Below, piece after piece: positions 9,450 to 17,363 of a DNA stretch of 64,000 bases. The position numbers were made by a program, and so were the translations under genes. The DNA comes from Paenibacillus albidus (GTDB taxonomy: Bacteria > Bacillota > Bacilli > Paenibacillales > Paenibacillaceae): assembly GCF_014644435.1 (NCBI RefSeq), contig NZ_BMKR01000014.1, forward strand, positions 1 to 64,000. Reading direction: 5' to 3'. Each line of letters opens with the position of its first letter. Within the stretch, counting starts at the first letter, position 1. Under the pieces are notes generated by a model. It ran no database searches and was not told where the DNA came from. It was given only the letters and a program-made list of their open reading frames with translations.

Positions 9450-10268
9450 ATGGCAGAGCAATTAAAAGGCATTACCGTAGCCTTGGCCGGTCCACGCAAA
9501 TCGGAAGAGATGGCTAAGCTGGTGCAAAATATGGGCGGAACAGCATTGTTCCGGCCGGCGCAGGGCACCGTGTTTCTGGATGACGAGGCGCTGCGCGAGG
9601 GCTTGGCCTCGTGGATGGAGCGCCCGCCGCACTGGGCGATTCTGACGACGGGAATGGGTCTGGATGCGCTCTTCGCCATGGCTGAAGGAATGGGGACGGA
9701 TGCACAGTTCCAGAAGGTCCTCTCCGGCTCCCAAATTGCCGCACGCGGCTACAAAACTGTGAATGCTCTGAAGAAGCGGGGGCTGCTGCCCGAGGTTCGT
9801 GACGATGATGGCAGTACCACCGGTTTGATCCGCGGCCTGCAGGCGTATGATCTGCGGGGCAAGGAGGTCGTATTGCAGCTGCATGGCGACCCGGCCCCCC
9901 GGATGGTTTCCTGGCTGGAAGAGGCCGGGGCATTAACCCGCCAGGTATTGCCGTATCGCCATACACCGCCGGAACCGGCGGATATGGAACAGCTGCTCTC
10001 CGAAATTACCGGGGGCAAGGTCGACGCTGTTGCATTTACAAGTGCGCCGCAGTTCCGCTTTCTGGCCGAATATGCCCGCAGTCAGGGACAGCTGCAAGAG
10101 CTGGTGCAATCGTTCGGGGACCGGGTGCTTGCACTTTCGGTCGGACGCATTACTTCCGAAGCGCTGAAGGAAGAAGGCATTGAGCGGATTGTTATGCCGG
10201 AACATGAACGCATGGGCAGCATGTTCGTGGAGCTGGGCCGCTACGTGGCGGTGAACCGCCAAAGCTAG
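9450..10268 (+). CDS. Uroporphyrinogen-III synthase family protein (HemD-like), stand-alone
   Basis: 272 residues. The ATG at 9450 follows AAAGGAGAG, which decides the start over longer in-frame options. The bilobed HemD fold is suggested by the opening GITVALAGPRKSEEM and by the later KVDAVAFTSAPQFRFL and ALSVGRITSEALKEEGI segments, which correspond to the substrate-binding lobes. HemD closes the tetrapyrrole ring with inversion of ring D. No other heme genes are adjacent, so this may be a paralogue with another role. The hairpin terminator at 10308 ends the unit. Confidence 0.7.
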   Translation: MAEQLKGITVALAGPRKSEEMAKLVQNMGGTALFRPAQGTVFLDDEALREGLASWMERPPHWAILTTGMGLDALFAMAEGMGTDAQFQKVLSGSQIAARGYKTVNALKKRGLLPEVRDDDGSTTGLIRGLQAYDLRGKEVVLQLHGDPAPRMVSWLEEAGALTRQVLPYRHTPPEPADMEQLLSEITGGKVDAVAFTSAPQFRFLAEYARSQGQLQELVQSFGDRVLALSVGRITSEALKEEGIERIVMPEHERMGSMFVELGRYVAVNRQS

Positions 10269-10307
10269 AGACCGCTTGTGAGCTTAGCTGCCCAAAGTTT
10301 TGTACAC

Positions 10308-10350
10308 AGGAAGCATTCCCGCCTTGTTAATGGGCAGGAATGCTTCCTTT
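10308..10350 (+). terminator. Rho-independent terminator
   Basis: AGGAAGCATTCC (from 10308) pairs with GGAATGCTTCCT (10337-10348), ending in TTT. It lies 40 bp after the HemD-like gene. Confidence 0.8.
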
Positions 10351-10453
10351 ATCTCTCCGATATGCGTTCACGCATGGACATCTGCTGAACTTTTCCTTAG
10401 AATAGTAGCAACATGTAACGATAATTGACAACGAAATAAGGAGGAGGACACCC

Positions 10454-11086
10454 ATGGACAAGAGAAAATGTCTCTTACTTGGTGACTATACCCATCCCCG
10501 GTTCCATCCGCTTCAGGGAGTGGACAAACAGATCAGCGAGATTCTGAATGATCTGCTGATTGTACAATGCTCGGAGAATAAGAAACTTCTGCTCGGCGAG
10601 CATTTGGCCGGGTATGACTTATGTATCGCTTATAATGAATTATGGAACGAGACGGTTTCGCCCCAGCAAACAGCGGGTTTGCTGAGTTATGTGAGCGGAG
10701 GCGGCGGGTTGATCGTCCTGCATACAGGGATCTCCCTGGCCAAACGTTATGAATTGGCGCAGCTGATCGGAGGGAAGTTCACCGGTCATCCGCCTTTTAC
10801 TCCCCTGAACTTCCGGGTGCTGGAGCATGCCCTTACGGAAGGACTGGAGGATTTCCAGCTGGACGAGGAGCCCTACCGGTTCGAGTTCGACCCGTTTACG
10901 GAGAAGACCATTCTGCTGGAATACGAACTGGAAGGGGAATGGCACCCGGCTGCCTGGTGCCATAGATATGGACAAGGGCGGGTAGTCTATCTGATGCCGG
11001 GCCATCATGAGCCCTCCTTCCGTCATCCGGCTATCCGTGACTTGATCCTGCAGGCGGCGACCTGGGCGGCGCGTATCCCCAGATAA
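10454..11086 (+). CDS. ThuA-domain protein (trehalose-utilisation / glutamine-amidotransferase-like fold)
   Basis: 210 residues; AAGGAGGA lies ahead of the ATG. The ThuA-like features are the central GGGGLIVLHTG segment, GGKFTGHPP, and the terminal GQGRVVYLMPGHHEPSFRHPAIRDLI. ThuA proteins have a class I amidotransferase-like fold and are linked to sugar metabolism in other bacteria, but their reaction is not settled. No sugar genes are adjacent, so the substrate here is unknown. Cytosolic; no signal peptide. Confidence 0.75.
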   Translation: MDKRKCLLLGDYTHPRFHPLQGVDKQISEILNDLLIVQCSENKKLLLGEHLAGYDLCIAYNELWNETVSPQQTAGLLSYVSGGGGLIVLHTGISLAKRYELAQLIGGKFTGHPPFTPLNFRVLEHALTEGLEDFQLDEEPYRFEFDPFTEKTILLEYELEGEWHPAAWCHRYGQGRVVYLMPGHHEPSFRHPAIRDLILQAATWAARIPR

Positions 11087-11199
11087 TTGCCGGATTTTTG
11101 CAGAAGACCCGGAACATTTTTGAAATCGGCACGCAGTAAGGTATACTTTAAACATCACTTCTGTTTGTGACGAAACGGAACCTTTGGGAGGAAAGAACC

Positions 11200-11547
11200 A
11201 TGAGTGATTTGTTCAAAAAAGCAATCTCTTTAGGAGTAGGCCTCACCATTGTCAGCAAAGAAAAGGTAGAGAAGGTAGTTGAAGAACTGGTGAAACGCGG
11301 GGAGCTTGCCCCCTCGGAATCCAAAGCGCTCGTTGACCGGCTGGTTGAACGGGGCGAAGAGGAGCGCGGGGTATTCAAGACAGCGGTTCAGGAACAGGTT
11401 CAGCGTGCCTTAAAGGAACTGAAAGTGCCCGTGCAGAGCGACATCGCCGAGCTGCAGGGGCGAATCACCGAGCTTGAACGCCGTGTGGCCGAGCTGGAGG
11501 GCATTTCCCGCCTAGAGGGAACGTTGCCGGAAACGCGTACGGAATAA
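11200..11547 (+). CDS. Phasin-like coiled-coil protein upstream of a UbiB-family gene
   Basis: 115 residues from the ATG at 11200, chosen because GGGAGGAAAG lies 5-8 nt upstream. An N-terminal hydrophobic patch (KKAISLGVGLTIVSKEKVEKVV) is followed by charged helices and a terminal coiled coil (about 80-105, IAELQGRITELERRVAELEG). The composition resembles small phasin/PHA-regulator-type proteins. The stop abuts the start of the kinase-like gene with no gap, so the two are co-translated. It probably acts as a partner of that protein. Confidence 0.65.
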   Translation: MSDLFKKAISLGVGLTIVSKEKVEKVVEELVKRGELAPSESKALVDRLVERGEEERGVFKTAVQEQVQRALKELKVPVQSDIAELQGRITELERRVAELEGISRLEGTLPETRTE

Positions 11548-13218
11548 ATGGCGGTACGCATCAGACATGCCGGACGTTACCGGGCGATTGCCATGGCGCT
11601 TATGCGTCATGGCTTCGGCTATATGGTGGAGGAACTGGGACTCTACCACCTGTTATCCCTTCCACGCCGCTTGGTGACGCAGGAGGTTCATGAAAGTCTT
11701 ACGCTCGGGGAGCGGATTCGCCGGGTACTGGAGGAGCTTGGCCCTACCTTCGTCAAATTGGGGCAACTGGCCAGCACCCGTTCGGACCTGCTGCCCGATT
11801 CCATTATTCAAGAACTGGTCAAGCTTCAGGATCATGTGCCGCCTTTCTCGGCGGACACCGCAAGATCCATTATCGCCCAGGAGCTGGATCTGCCGCTGGA
11901 CGAGATCTTTGAATCCTTTGAGAACACGCCGCTTGCCGCAGCTTCCATTGGCCAGGTGCACCGTGCTGTCCTCCATGGCGGGCAGCGGGTAGCAGTAAAG
12001 ATACAGCGTCCGGGAATTCTGCGCACCATGAGCCGTGATCTGGAGATTCTTCAGGATCTGAGCGCTTTGGCCGAGAGGCAAATGGATTGGGCCAGACAAT
12101 ATGGGCTGGCCCGAATGTCGGAGGAATTCACCAAAGCACTGCTTGCGGAGCTGGACTACAGCCAGGAAGCTCGGAATGCGGAGAAGATTGCCGGGCAATT
12201 GACAGAAAAGGATGGGGTCTACATCCCCGCGATCTTCTGGGATTATAGCTCGGAGAGGGTGCTGACCATGGAGTTCGTGGAAGGCATCACGCTGAACCGC
12301 CGCGAGTTGCTGCTGGACAAAGGCATCCGGCTCCATGTGGTCGCCGAGCAGATGGTAGAGATGATGCTGCAGCAGATCTTCATTCACGGCTTTTTCCATG
12401 CCGATCCTCATCCCGGCAATGTCATGCTGATGGAGAACGGCAAGCTGGCGCTGATTGACTTCGGCATGGTGGGCCGGCTGAGCGAGGAGATGAAGGATCA
12501 TCTGTCTGCGCTTATTATTGCGCTTATGCGCAAAAATACGGATTCGATGGTACGGGCCATCCTGCGGCTCGGTGTGATAAGCGAGGATGCAGACCGCGCT
12601 GCGCTGCATGATGATATGGACCGGCTGCGCGATCAATATTATGATGTCCCGTTCAACAAGGTCAGCATCGGCACGGCGCTGAATGACCTGTTCGGCATTG
12701 CCCGCAAGCACCGTCTGGTCATTCCGCCGGATTTGGCGATGCTCGGCAAAACCTTGCTTACGCTGGAGGGTGTCGTCGGCAACCTGGACCCGAACTTCAG
12801 CATTGTGCAGATGGCCGAGCCCTTTGGACGCCGCCTGGTGAAGGAGCGCTTCAGCGGCCGGCGTCTGCAGCGCAAACTCCTGGGCGGCGTAGCGGACCTG
12901 GCTGAAGGCCTCGTCGGACTGCCTGCGCAGGTGCGGCAGCTGTCCTCGCTGCTCAGCAAGGGCAAGCTGAAGGTCGAGGTCAGCGTACCGGAGCTGAAGA
13001 ACATGCAGCTCAAGGTAGCCCGGATCGGCAACCGCCTGGCATTCAGTATTGTATTGCTGGCGTTCAGCATTATTATGGCCGGGCTGATCATCGGTTCTTC
13101 CCTGCGTGGCGAACCTTCGCTGCTGTGGGATTTTCCAACGGTAGAGATCGGCGCCGTGATCGCATTGCTGATGATTCTGTGGCTCTTATTCTCGATATTC
13201 AAGTCGGGAAGGTTCTAG
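11548..13218 (+). CDS. AarF/UbiB (ABC1) family atypical kinase
   Basis: 556 residues. Family motifs appear in order: KLGQLASTR (the KxGQ motif), the Ala-rich nucleotide loop AAASIGQVHRA, VAVKIQRPG with the invariant Lys, HADPHPGN (catalytic loop), and LIDFGMVG (the DFG-like metal loop). Two membrane spans lie at the C terminus (about 500-550). UbiB proteins act on isoprenoid-lipid processes, including quinone biosynthesis, at the membrane. Here the gene is cotranscribed with the coiled-coil protein upstream. The hairpin at 13349 ends the transcript. Confidence 0.9.
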   Translation: MAVRIRHAGRYRAIAMALMRHGFGYMVEELGLYHLLSLPRRLVTQEVHESLTLGERIRRVLEELGPTFVKLGQLASTRSDLLPDSIIQELVKLQDHVPPFSADTARSIIAQELDLPLDEIFESFENTPLAAASIGQVHRAVLHGGQRVAVKIQRPGILRTMSRDLEILQDLSALAERQMDWARQYGLARMSEEFTKALLAELDYSQEARNAEKIAGQLTEKDGVYIPAIFWDYSSERVLTMEFVEGITLNRRELLLDKGIRLHVVAEQMVEMMLQQIFIHGFFHADPHPGNVMLMENGKLALIDFGMVGRLSEEMKDHLSALIIALMRKNTDSMVRAILRLGVISEDADRAALHDDMDRLRDQYYDVPFNKVSIGTALNDLFGIARKHRLVIPPDLAMLGKTLLTLEGVVGNLDPNFSIVQMAEPFGRRLVKERFSGRRLQRKLLGGVADLAEGLVGLPAQVRQLSSLLSKGKLKVEVSVPELKNMQLKVARIGNRLAFSIVLLAFSIIMAGLIIGSSLRGEPSLLWDFPTVEIGAVIALLMILWLLFSIFKSGRF

Positions 13219-13348
13219 CTGCTTGCCTTTCACAATTATTCTTCATTCGTTGCACACAAATGCGATCAGATCAAGTACAATGGTAAAGATATCTTTCTTA
13301 GAGCTTGGCTTTACCTAAAGTGTGCAAAGCTGAACATTCATCATGGGA

Positions 13349-13385
13349 CGGAAGAACTTCGGTGACGGAGTTCTTCCGCTTTTAT
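13349..13385 (+). terminator. Rho-independent terminator
   Basis: CGGAAGAACT (13349-13358) pairs with AGTTCTTCCG (13369-13378), followed by CTTTTATTT. It lies 130 bp after the UbiB-like gene. Confidence 0.85.
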
Positions 13386-13501
13386 TTGAATATAATAAGA
13401 ACACGGCTGCGTCTGAAGTGAGCAAAGTCTGCCTGCTTGGGAGACGAAAGTCTAGAAAGAGCTGTCAACCAATATAGTGAGAATAAAGTGAGGTGGAGAA
13501 T

Positions 13502-15277
13502 TTGCCGGGTTTTAAAGATTTGGGAGTATCAGAAGAATTAACCGCGCTTCTTCAGGGTCAAGGCATTGTGAAGCCGACGCCGGTACAGGAAGAAGCCATT
13601 CCGCCGCTTACACAGGGGCTGGACGTTATCGCCAGAGCAAAGACAGGCACAGGGAAGACATTGGCTTTTATGCTGCCGATTATGGACAAGATCCATACTG
13701 AACGGGCTTACCCGCAGGCGCTGATCCTGGCTCCGACACGCGAGCTGGCCTTGCAGATTACCGAGGAAGCGCGCAAGCTGGCGCGTCATACGGGCGTCAA
13801 GATTCTGGCGGTGTATGGCGGCCAGGATGTGGAGAAGCAGCTGCGGAAGCTGGAGGGCGGACGTCATCTGATTATCGGCACACCGGGCAGAATCCTGGAT
13901 CATATGCGCCGCGGAACGCTTGCGATGGAGGGCATCAAAATGCTCGTTCTCGACGAAGCGGACCAAATGCTGCATATGGGTTTCCTGGAGGATGTAGAGA
14001 CCATCATCACGGCAGTGCCTTACCGCCGCCAGACCATGCTGTTCTCTGCTACTATGCCTGATCCGATTAAACGTCTGGCTGCGAACTATATGCAGCAGCC
14101 GCTGGATATCGTGATTAAGAGCGGTTCGCCGATTCCTTTGGACAACATCCGCCAGCAGGTAGTGGAAGTATCCGACCGTAACAAGGAAGAAGCGCTGAAA
14201 CAGCTGATTGAACGGGACCGCCCGTATCTGGCGATTATTTTCTGCCGGACCAAACGCCGGGTGTCCAAGCTGAACGAAGCGCTGCAGGCAGCAGGCTACG
14301 ATTGTGACGAGCTGCATGGAGACCTGTCGCAGGGCAAACGTGAAGCGGTGATGAAAAGATTCCGCGACGCCAAGCTCCAGCTGCTCGTAGCAACGGATGT
14401 TGCAGCACGCGGGCTCGATGTTGAGGGTGTGACCCACATCTTCAACTATGATATGCCGCTGGATGCGGACAGCTATATCCACCGGATTGGCCGTACTGGC
14501 CGCGCCGGAGGCAAAGGCCTGGCGATCACGTTTGAGGCTCCGCGCGAGCGCGCGGGTCTGGACCTGATCGAGCAAGGCATCTCGCAGCGGCTGGACCGCC
14601 GCCGCTACGAGAAGGACGAGTTCGGCGTCGGCGAGTTCAGCGCCGTGATGACCGGCGGCGCAGGCCGCCACAGCGGTGGCCGTCAGGGCGCGGCGCCCGA
14701 AGCGGCGCGGTCCGGCCGTGGGCCGAAGACCAGCGGCCGGAGCCAGGGCCGCAGCGGCGGTGCGCCGCGCGGTGAAGGCGCGCGGTCAGCTGGCCGTGGC
14801 CGCGTGAAGGAAGCAGGCAGCTGGGCGCAGCCTGCGGAAGGCAAGCGCGGCGGCTACAGCGCCGCCGCACCGAAGGCCGGCGGCAAGAGCGCCGGCCCGG
14901 CAAGACCGGGCGGCGGCTACGGTACGTTCAACGCCAGAAGCGACAGCCCGGCGGCAGCCGGGGACGCTGCGGGCAGCACGCGCGGCGGCGGCCGGGCCGG
15001 CGTGTCCAAAGGCGGGCCAAGCAGCGGGTACAGCGCCAATGTCAGAGGCGGCGAGAACGGCGGCGCGGGCTGGGGCGCGCCTAGGGGCGGCGGCAAAAAA
15101 ACCGGCGGCTACAGCGCAGGCGGCTCCCGGAGCGGTGGCCCAGGCGGTTACAGCGGCGGCAAAGGCGGCGGTGCAGGCAAAGGCGGACGCGGCGGGTCTG
15201 GCGGCGGCTCGGCACGCGGCGGTCGCGGTACGGGCTCCGGCGGAAGCCGTCCAGGCGGACGGGGCAATTCCAGATAA
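13502..15277 (+). CDS. DEAD-box RNA helicase with long Gly/Arg-rich tail
   Basis: About 590 residues. I place the start at TTG 13502 because AGGTGG lies 6 nt upstream; GTG 13493 would fall inside that site. The helicase core (about 1-385) has the Q motif (GI..PTPVQE), ARAKTGTGKT (motif I), PTRELA, TPGR, DEAD (VLDEADQM), SAT, VATDVAARGLD and HRIGRTGRAG. From about residue 390 a 200-residue tail is almost all Gly, Ala, Arg and Ser with RGG/GGY repeats, typical of RNA-binding disordered tails. Cold-shock or RNA-decay helicases of the CshA/CshB type are the nearest class. The tail's DNA is very GC-rich. Confidence 0.9.
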   Translation: MPGFKDLGVSEELTALLQGQGIVKPTPVQEEAIPPLTQGLDVIARAKTGTGKTLAFMLPIMDKIHTERAYPQALILAPTRELALQITEEARKLARHTGVKILAVYGGQDVEKQLRKLEGGRHLIIGTPGRILDHMRRGTLAMEGIKMLVLDEADQMLHMGFLEDVETIITAVPYRRQTMLFSATMPDPIKRLAANYMQQPLDIVIKSGSPIPLDNIRQQVVEVSDRNKEEALKQLIERDRPYLAIIFCRTKRRVSKLNEALQAAGYDCDELHGDLSQGKREAVMKRFRDAKLQLLVATDVAARGLDVEGVTHIFNYDMPLDADSYIHRIGRTGRAGGKGLAITFEAPRERAGLDLIEQGISQRLDRRRYEKDEFGVGEFSAVMTGGAGRHSGGRQGAAPEAARSGRGPKTSGRSQGRSGGAPRGEGARSAGRGRVKEAGSWAQPAEGKRGGYSAAAPKAGGKSAGPARPGGGYGTFNARSDSPAAAGDAAGSTRGGGRAGVSKGGPSSGYSANVRGGENGGAGWGAPRGGGKKTGGYSAGGSRSGGPGGYSGGKGGGAGKGGRGGSGGGSARGGRGTGSGGSRPGGRGNSR

Positions 15278-15306
15278 AAGTCCAGGACATCCATAAATAA
15301 AGCATG

Positions 15307-15361
15307 TTACCATAGGGGGGCAGGAGTCTGGCTGCTAACCTATGGTAATATTTGTTTTTTT
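15307..15361 (+). terminator. Rho-independent terminator
   Basis: TTACCATAGG (15307-15316) pairs with CCTATGGTAA (15339-15348), followed by a long T run. It ends the helicase transcript. Confidence 0.88.
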
Positions 15362-15467
15362 GGGGGAAATCCGGATTACATGAAGTGATTGAAACCTTTT
15401 TGCCTTTCGGCAGGTCTAATAGATAAAATAGACTAACAGAGAATTGAGGGAGGAAGAGAATTACCTT

Positions 15468-16292
15468 ATGTCCAGAAAGTTAAAAATAATAATACTATTC
15501 GTTGTCCTGATTGCCATCGGTTGGGGAATCGGTACCTATACTTCTCCTTCGGCTTCTCCGGAAGACGAAACTGTGGTCAATGGGCAGGCCGGTCTTGAGG
15601 GACAACCCCCTGCGTCGCCGGCCCCATCGGCAGTGACGGAAGAAGGGACAGAGCCTGCGCCTACCATTCCGGCAGCTCCTTCAGGGGAGGACGCAGAGCT
15701 GACGGTCACAGAGCCGGACAGCGTAACTGTCATGGTCAATAAGCAGTACAGGCTCCCGGAAGACTATAAGCCGGCGGATCTGGTCTACCCGGATGTTCAT
15801 TTTATATTCTCGGAAAAAATCGAAAAACGGATGATGCGGGCAGACGCTGCCGCCGCACTGGAGGAAATGTTCGCCGGTGCTAAGGCGGACGGCATTTATC
15901 TGGGCGGAGTGTCGGCTTTCCGCTCGGAAGCGACACAGACCACCCTGTTCAACCGTTACGTGGAACGCGACGGGGAAGACAAAGCCCGCACTTACAGTGC
16001 AGTGCCCGGATACAGCGAGCATCAGACGGGCCTGGCAATCGACATTTCGGGCAGTGAAGGCAAATGTGCAGCCGAGAGCTGTTTTGCCGGCACCAAGGAG
16101 GCAGATTGGCTCGCTGCACATGCCTGGGAGTACGGTTATATTATCCGTTACCCTGAAGGCAAGGAGGCCATTACCGGTTATATGTATGAGCCGTGGCATG
16201 TGCGGTATGTCGGCAAGGAAATGGCCGAGTCGATCAACGAGCGGGACATTACCCTGGAAGAATATTTTGACGCGGTGCCCGTCTCTAAGTAG
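15468..16292 (+). CDS. D-alanyl-D-alanine carboxypeptidase, VanY/M15B family
   Basis: 274 residues from the ATG at 15468, with GGGAGGAAG upstream at slightly long spacing. An N-terminal membrane anchor (about 5-23) precedes a Pro/Ser/Glu-rich linker (about 27-80) and the M15 zinc peptidase. Zinc ligands are His185 and Asp192 (SEHQTGLAIDIS) and His244 (EPWHVRYVG), with Glu241 as catalytic base. It trims terminal D-Ala from cell-wall stem peptides outside the membrane. There are no van resistance genes beside it, so a housekeeping wall role is likely. Confidence 0.9.
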   Translation: MSRKLKIIILFVVLIAIGWGIGTYTSPSASPEDETVVNGQAGLEGQPPASPAPSAVTEEGTEPAPTIPAAPSGEDAELTVTEPDSVTVMVNKQYRLPEDYKPADLVYPDVHFIFSEKIEKRMMRADAAAALEEMFAGAKADGIYLGGVSAFRSEATQTTLFNRYVERDGEDKARTYSAVPGYSEHQTGLAIDISGSEGKCAAESCFAGTKEADWLAAHAWEYGYIIRYPEGKEAITGYMYEPWHVRYVGKEMAESINERDITLEEYFDAVPVSK

Positions 16293-16412
16293 TCTGTGAT
16301 CCTAAGCTGCAGGTTCATGCCGCACAGACCGGTTACTGGTTCAGCCTGGGAGGCTCTGGTTAAGTAGTGGGAAACCGCTATGTGTACAGGTTCATACCAA
16401 GGAGGAGACAAT

Positions 16413-16556
16413 ATGGCTGAACATAATCACGTGGTAACCAAAGACGGAAATGTATCCATGCAGAGGGTGGACGATGCCTTAGACCGGATTGAACCGGGTC
16501 AAAAGGAAGCAATCCTGGAGAATTTTAATTCATTCAAAAGCTACGATGGCAAATAA
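16413..16556 (+). CDS. Small hypothetical protein (47 aa)
   Basis: An open frame of 47 codons with a strong AAGGAGGAGA 5 nt before the ATG and its own terminator 20 nt after the stop, so it is probably expressed. The product (MAEHNHVVTKDGNVSMQRVD...) is soluble, acidic and predicted helical, with no Cys, signal peptide or membrane segment. I do not recognise a family. It lies between the VanY peptidase and glutathione peroxidase genes. Confidence 0.7.
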   Translation: MAEHNHVVTKDGNVSMQRVDDALDRIEPGQKEAILENFNSFKSYDGK

Positions 16557-16575
16557 TTAGCAGTATTCAAATGTC

Positions 16576-16605
16576 CCTTCTCCGGATTTCCGGAGGAGGT
16601 TTTTT
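16576..16605 (+). terminator. Rho-independent terminator
   Basis: CCTTCTCCGG (16576-16585) pairs with CCGGAGGAGG (16590-16599) around an ATTT loop, followed by TTTTTT. It ends the small-protein gene. Confidence 0.9.
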
Positions 16606-16695
16606 GCTTTCCAGGCAAGATGGGGTAAGATGAAGGAGGAGCGCGAACCCGCGCTAGGCAAAAACATTATTTGAACCTGAAAGGCAGGGGTAGAG

Positions 16696-17172
16696 ATGTC
16701 AATTTACAGTTTTGCGGGAGTTACACCTTCGGGAAAAGAAGTGCCATTTACGGAATATGAAGGCAAAGTGCTGCTGATTGCCAACACGGCCAGCAAATGC
16801 GGGCTTACCCCGCAATATGGCGAGCTTCAGAAGCTGTACGAGCAATACAAAGACCGGGGCCTTGTCGTGCTGGGTTTCCCCTGCAATCAGTTTGCCGGCC
16901 AGGAGCCGGGAACAAGCAGCGAAGCAGAAGAGTTCTGCCAGATCAACTATGGTGTAACGTTCCCTGTCTTTTCCATATCCGACGTCAATGGGCCGGATGC
17001 CAGTCTCCTGTTCAAATATTTGAAGGGCCAGCAGCCGGGTACGGGCGAGAGCAGCGACATTCAGTGGAATTTCACCAAATTCCTCGTGGACCGCAGCGGT
17101 AATGTGGTAGCCCGCGTGGAACCGAAAGAATCGCCGGAAACCATGCAGGCAGCGATTGAAGCTTTGCTGTAG
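16696..17172 (+). CDS. bsaA: Glutathione/thiol peroxidase (GPx family, Cys type)
   Basis: 158 residues. The peroxidatic residue is Cys35 in NTASKCG; FPCNQF and WNFTKF supply the other conserved Gln/Trp/Asn residues. The sequence is close to B. subtilis BsaA in length and motifs. It reduces hydroperoxides, probably with thioredoxin rather than glutathione as donor in Firmicutes. GGCAGGGG precedes the ATG. Single gene followed by a hairpin. Confidence 0.9.
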   Translation: MSIYSFAGVTPSGKEVPFTEYEGKVLLIANTASKCGLTPQYGELQKLYEQYKDRGLVVLGFPCNQFAGQEPGTSSEAEEFCQINYGVTFPVFSISDVNGPDASLLFKYLKGQQPGTGESSDIQWNFTKFLVDRSGNVVARVEPKESPETMQAAIEALL

Positions 17173-17191
17173 TTTTTTCCTCTTACCTTTC

Positions 17192-17232
17192 CTTTCGTGT
17201 CCGGTTTAGGCCGAAGACGCGAAGGGATTTTT
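17192..17232 (+). terminator. Probable rho-independent terminator
   Basis: CTTTCGTGTC (17192-17201) can pair with GACGCGAAGG (17216-17225), including two G-T pairs, followed by ATTTTTG. It lies 20 nt after the peroxidase stop. Confidence 0.6.
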
Positions 17233-17289
17233 GTGTATCTACACCCGGGGCCGTACATAACCAAGGATGAAAAGGTATGAAAATTATCC

Positions 17290-17317
17290 TTGACGCGTTT
17301 CAGAGAACTTGTATTCT
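17290..17317 (+). promoter_or_regulatory. Sigma-A-type promoter for fhs
   Basis: TTGACG (17290-17295) and TATTCT (17312-17317) are separated by 16 bp, about 50 bp ahead of the fhs start. No folate riboswitch features were recognised in the leader. Confidence 0.5.
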
Positions 17318-17363
17318 TTGAAGAGGAGTATATCAAGCTAGGAATATAACGGCAGGAGGGTTT

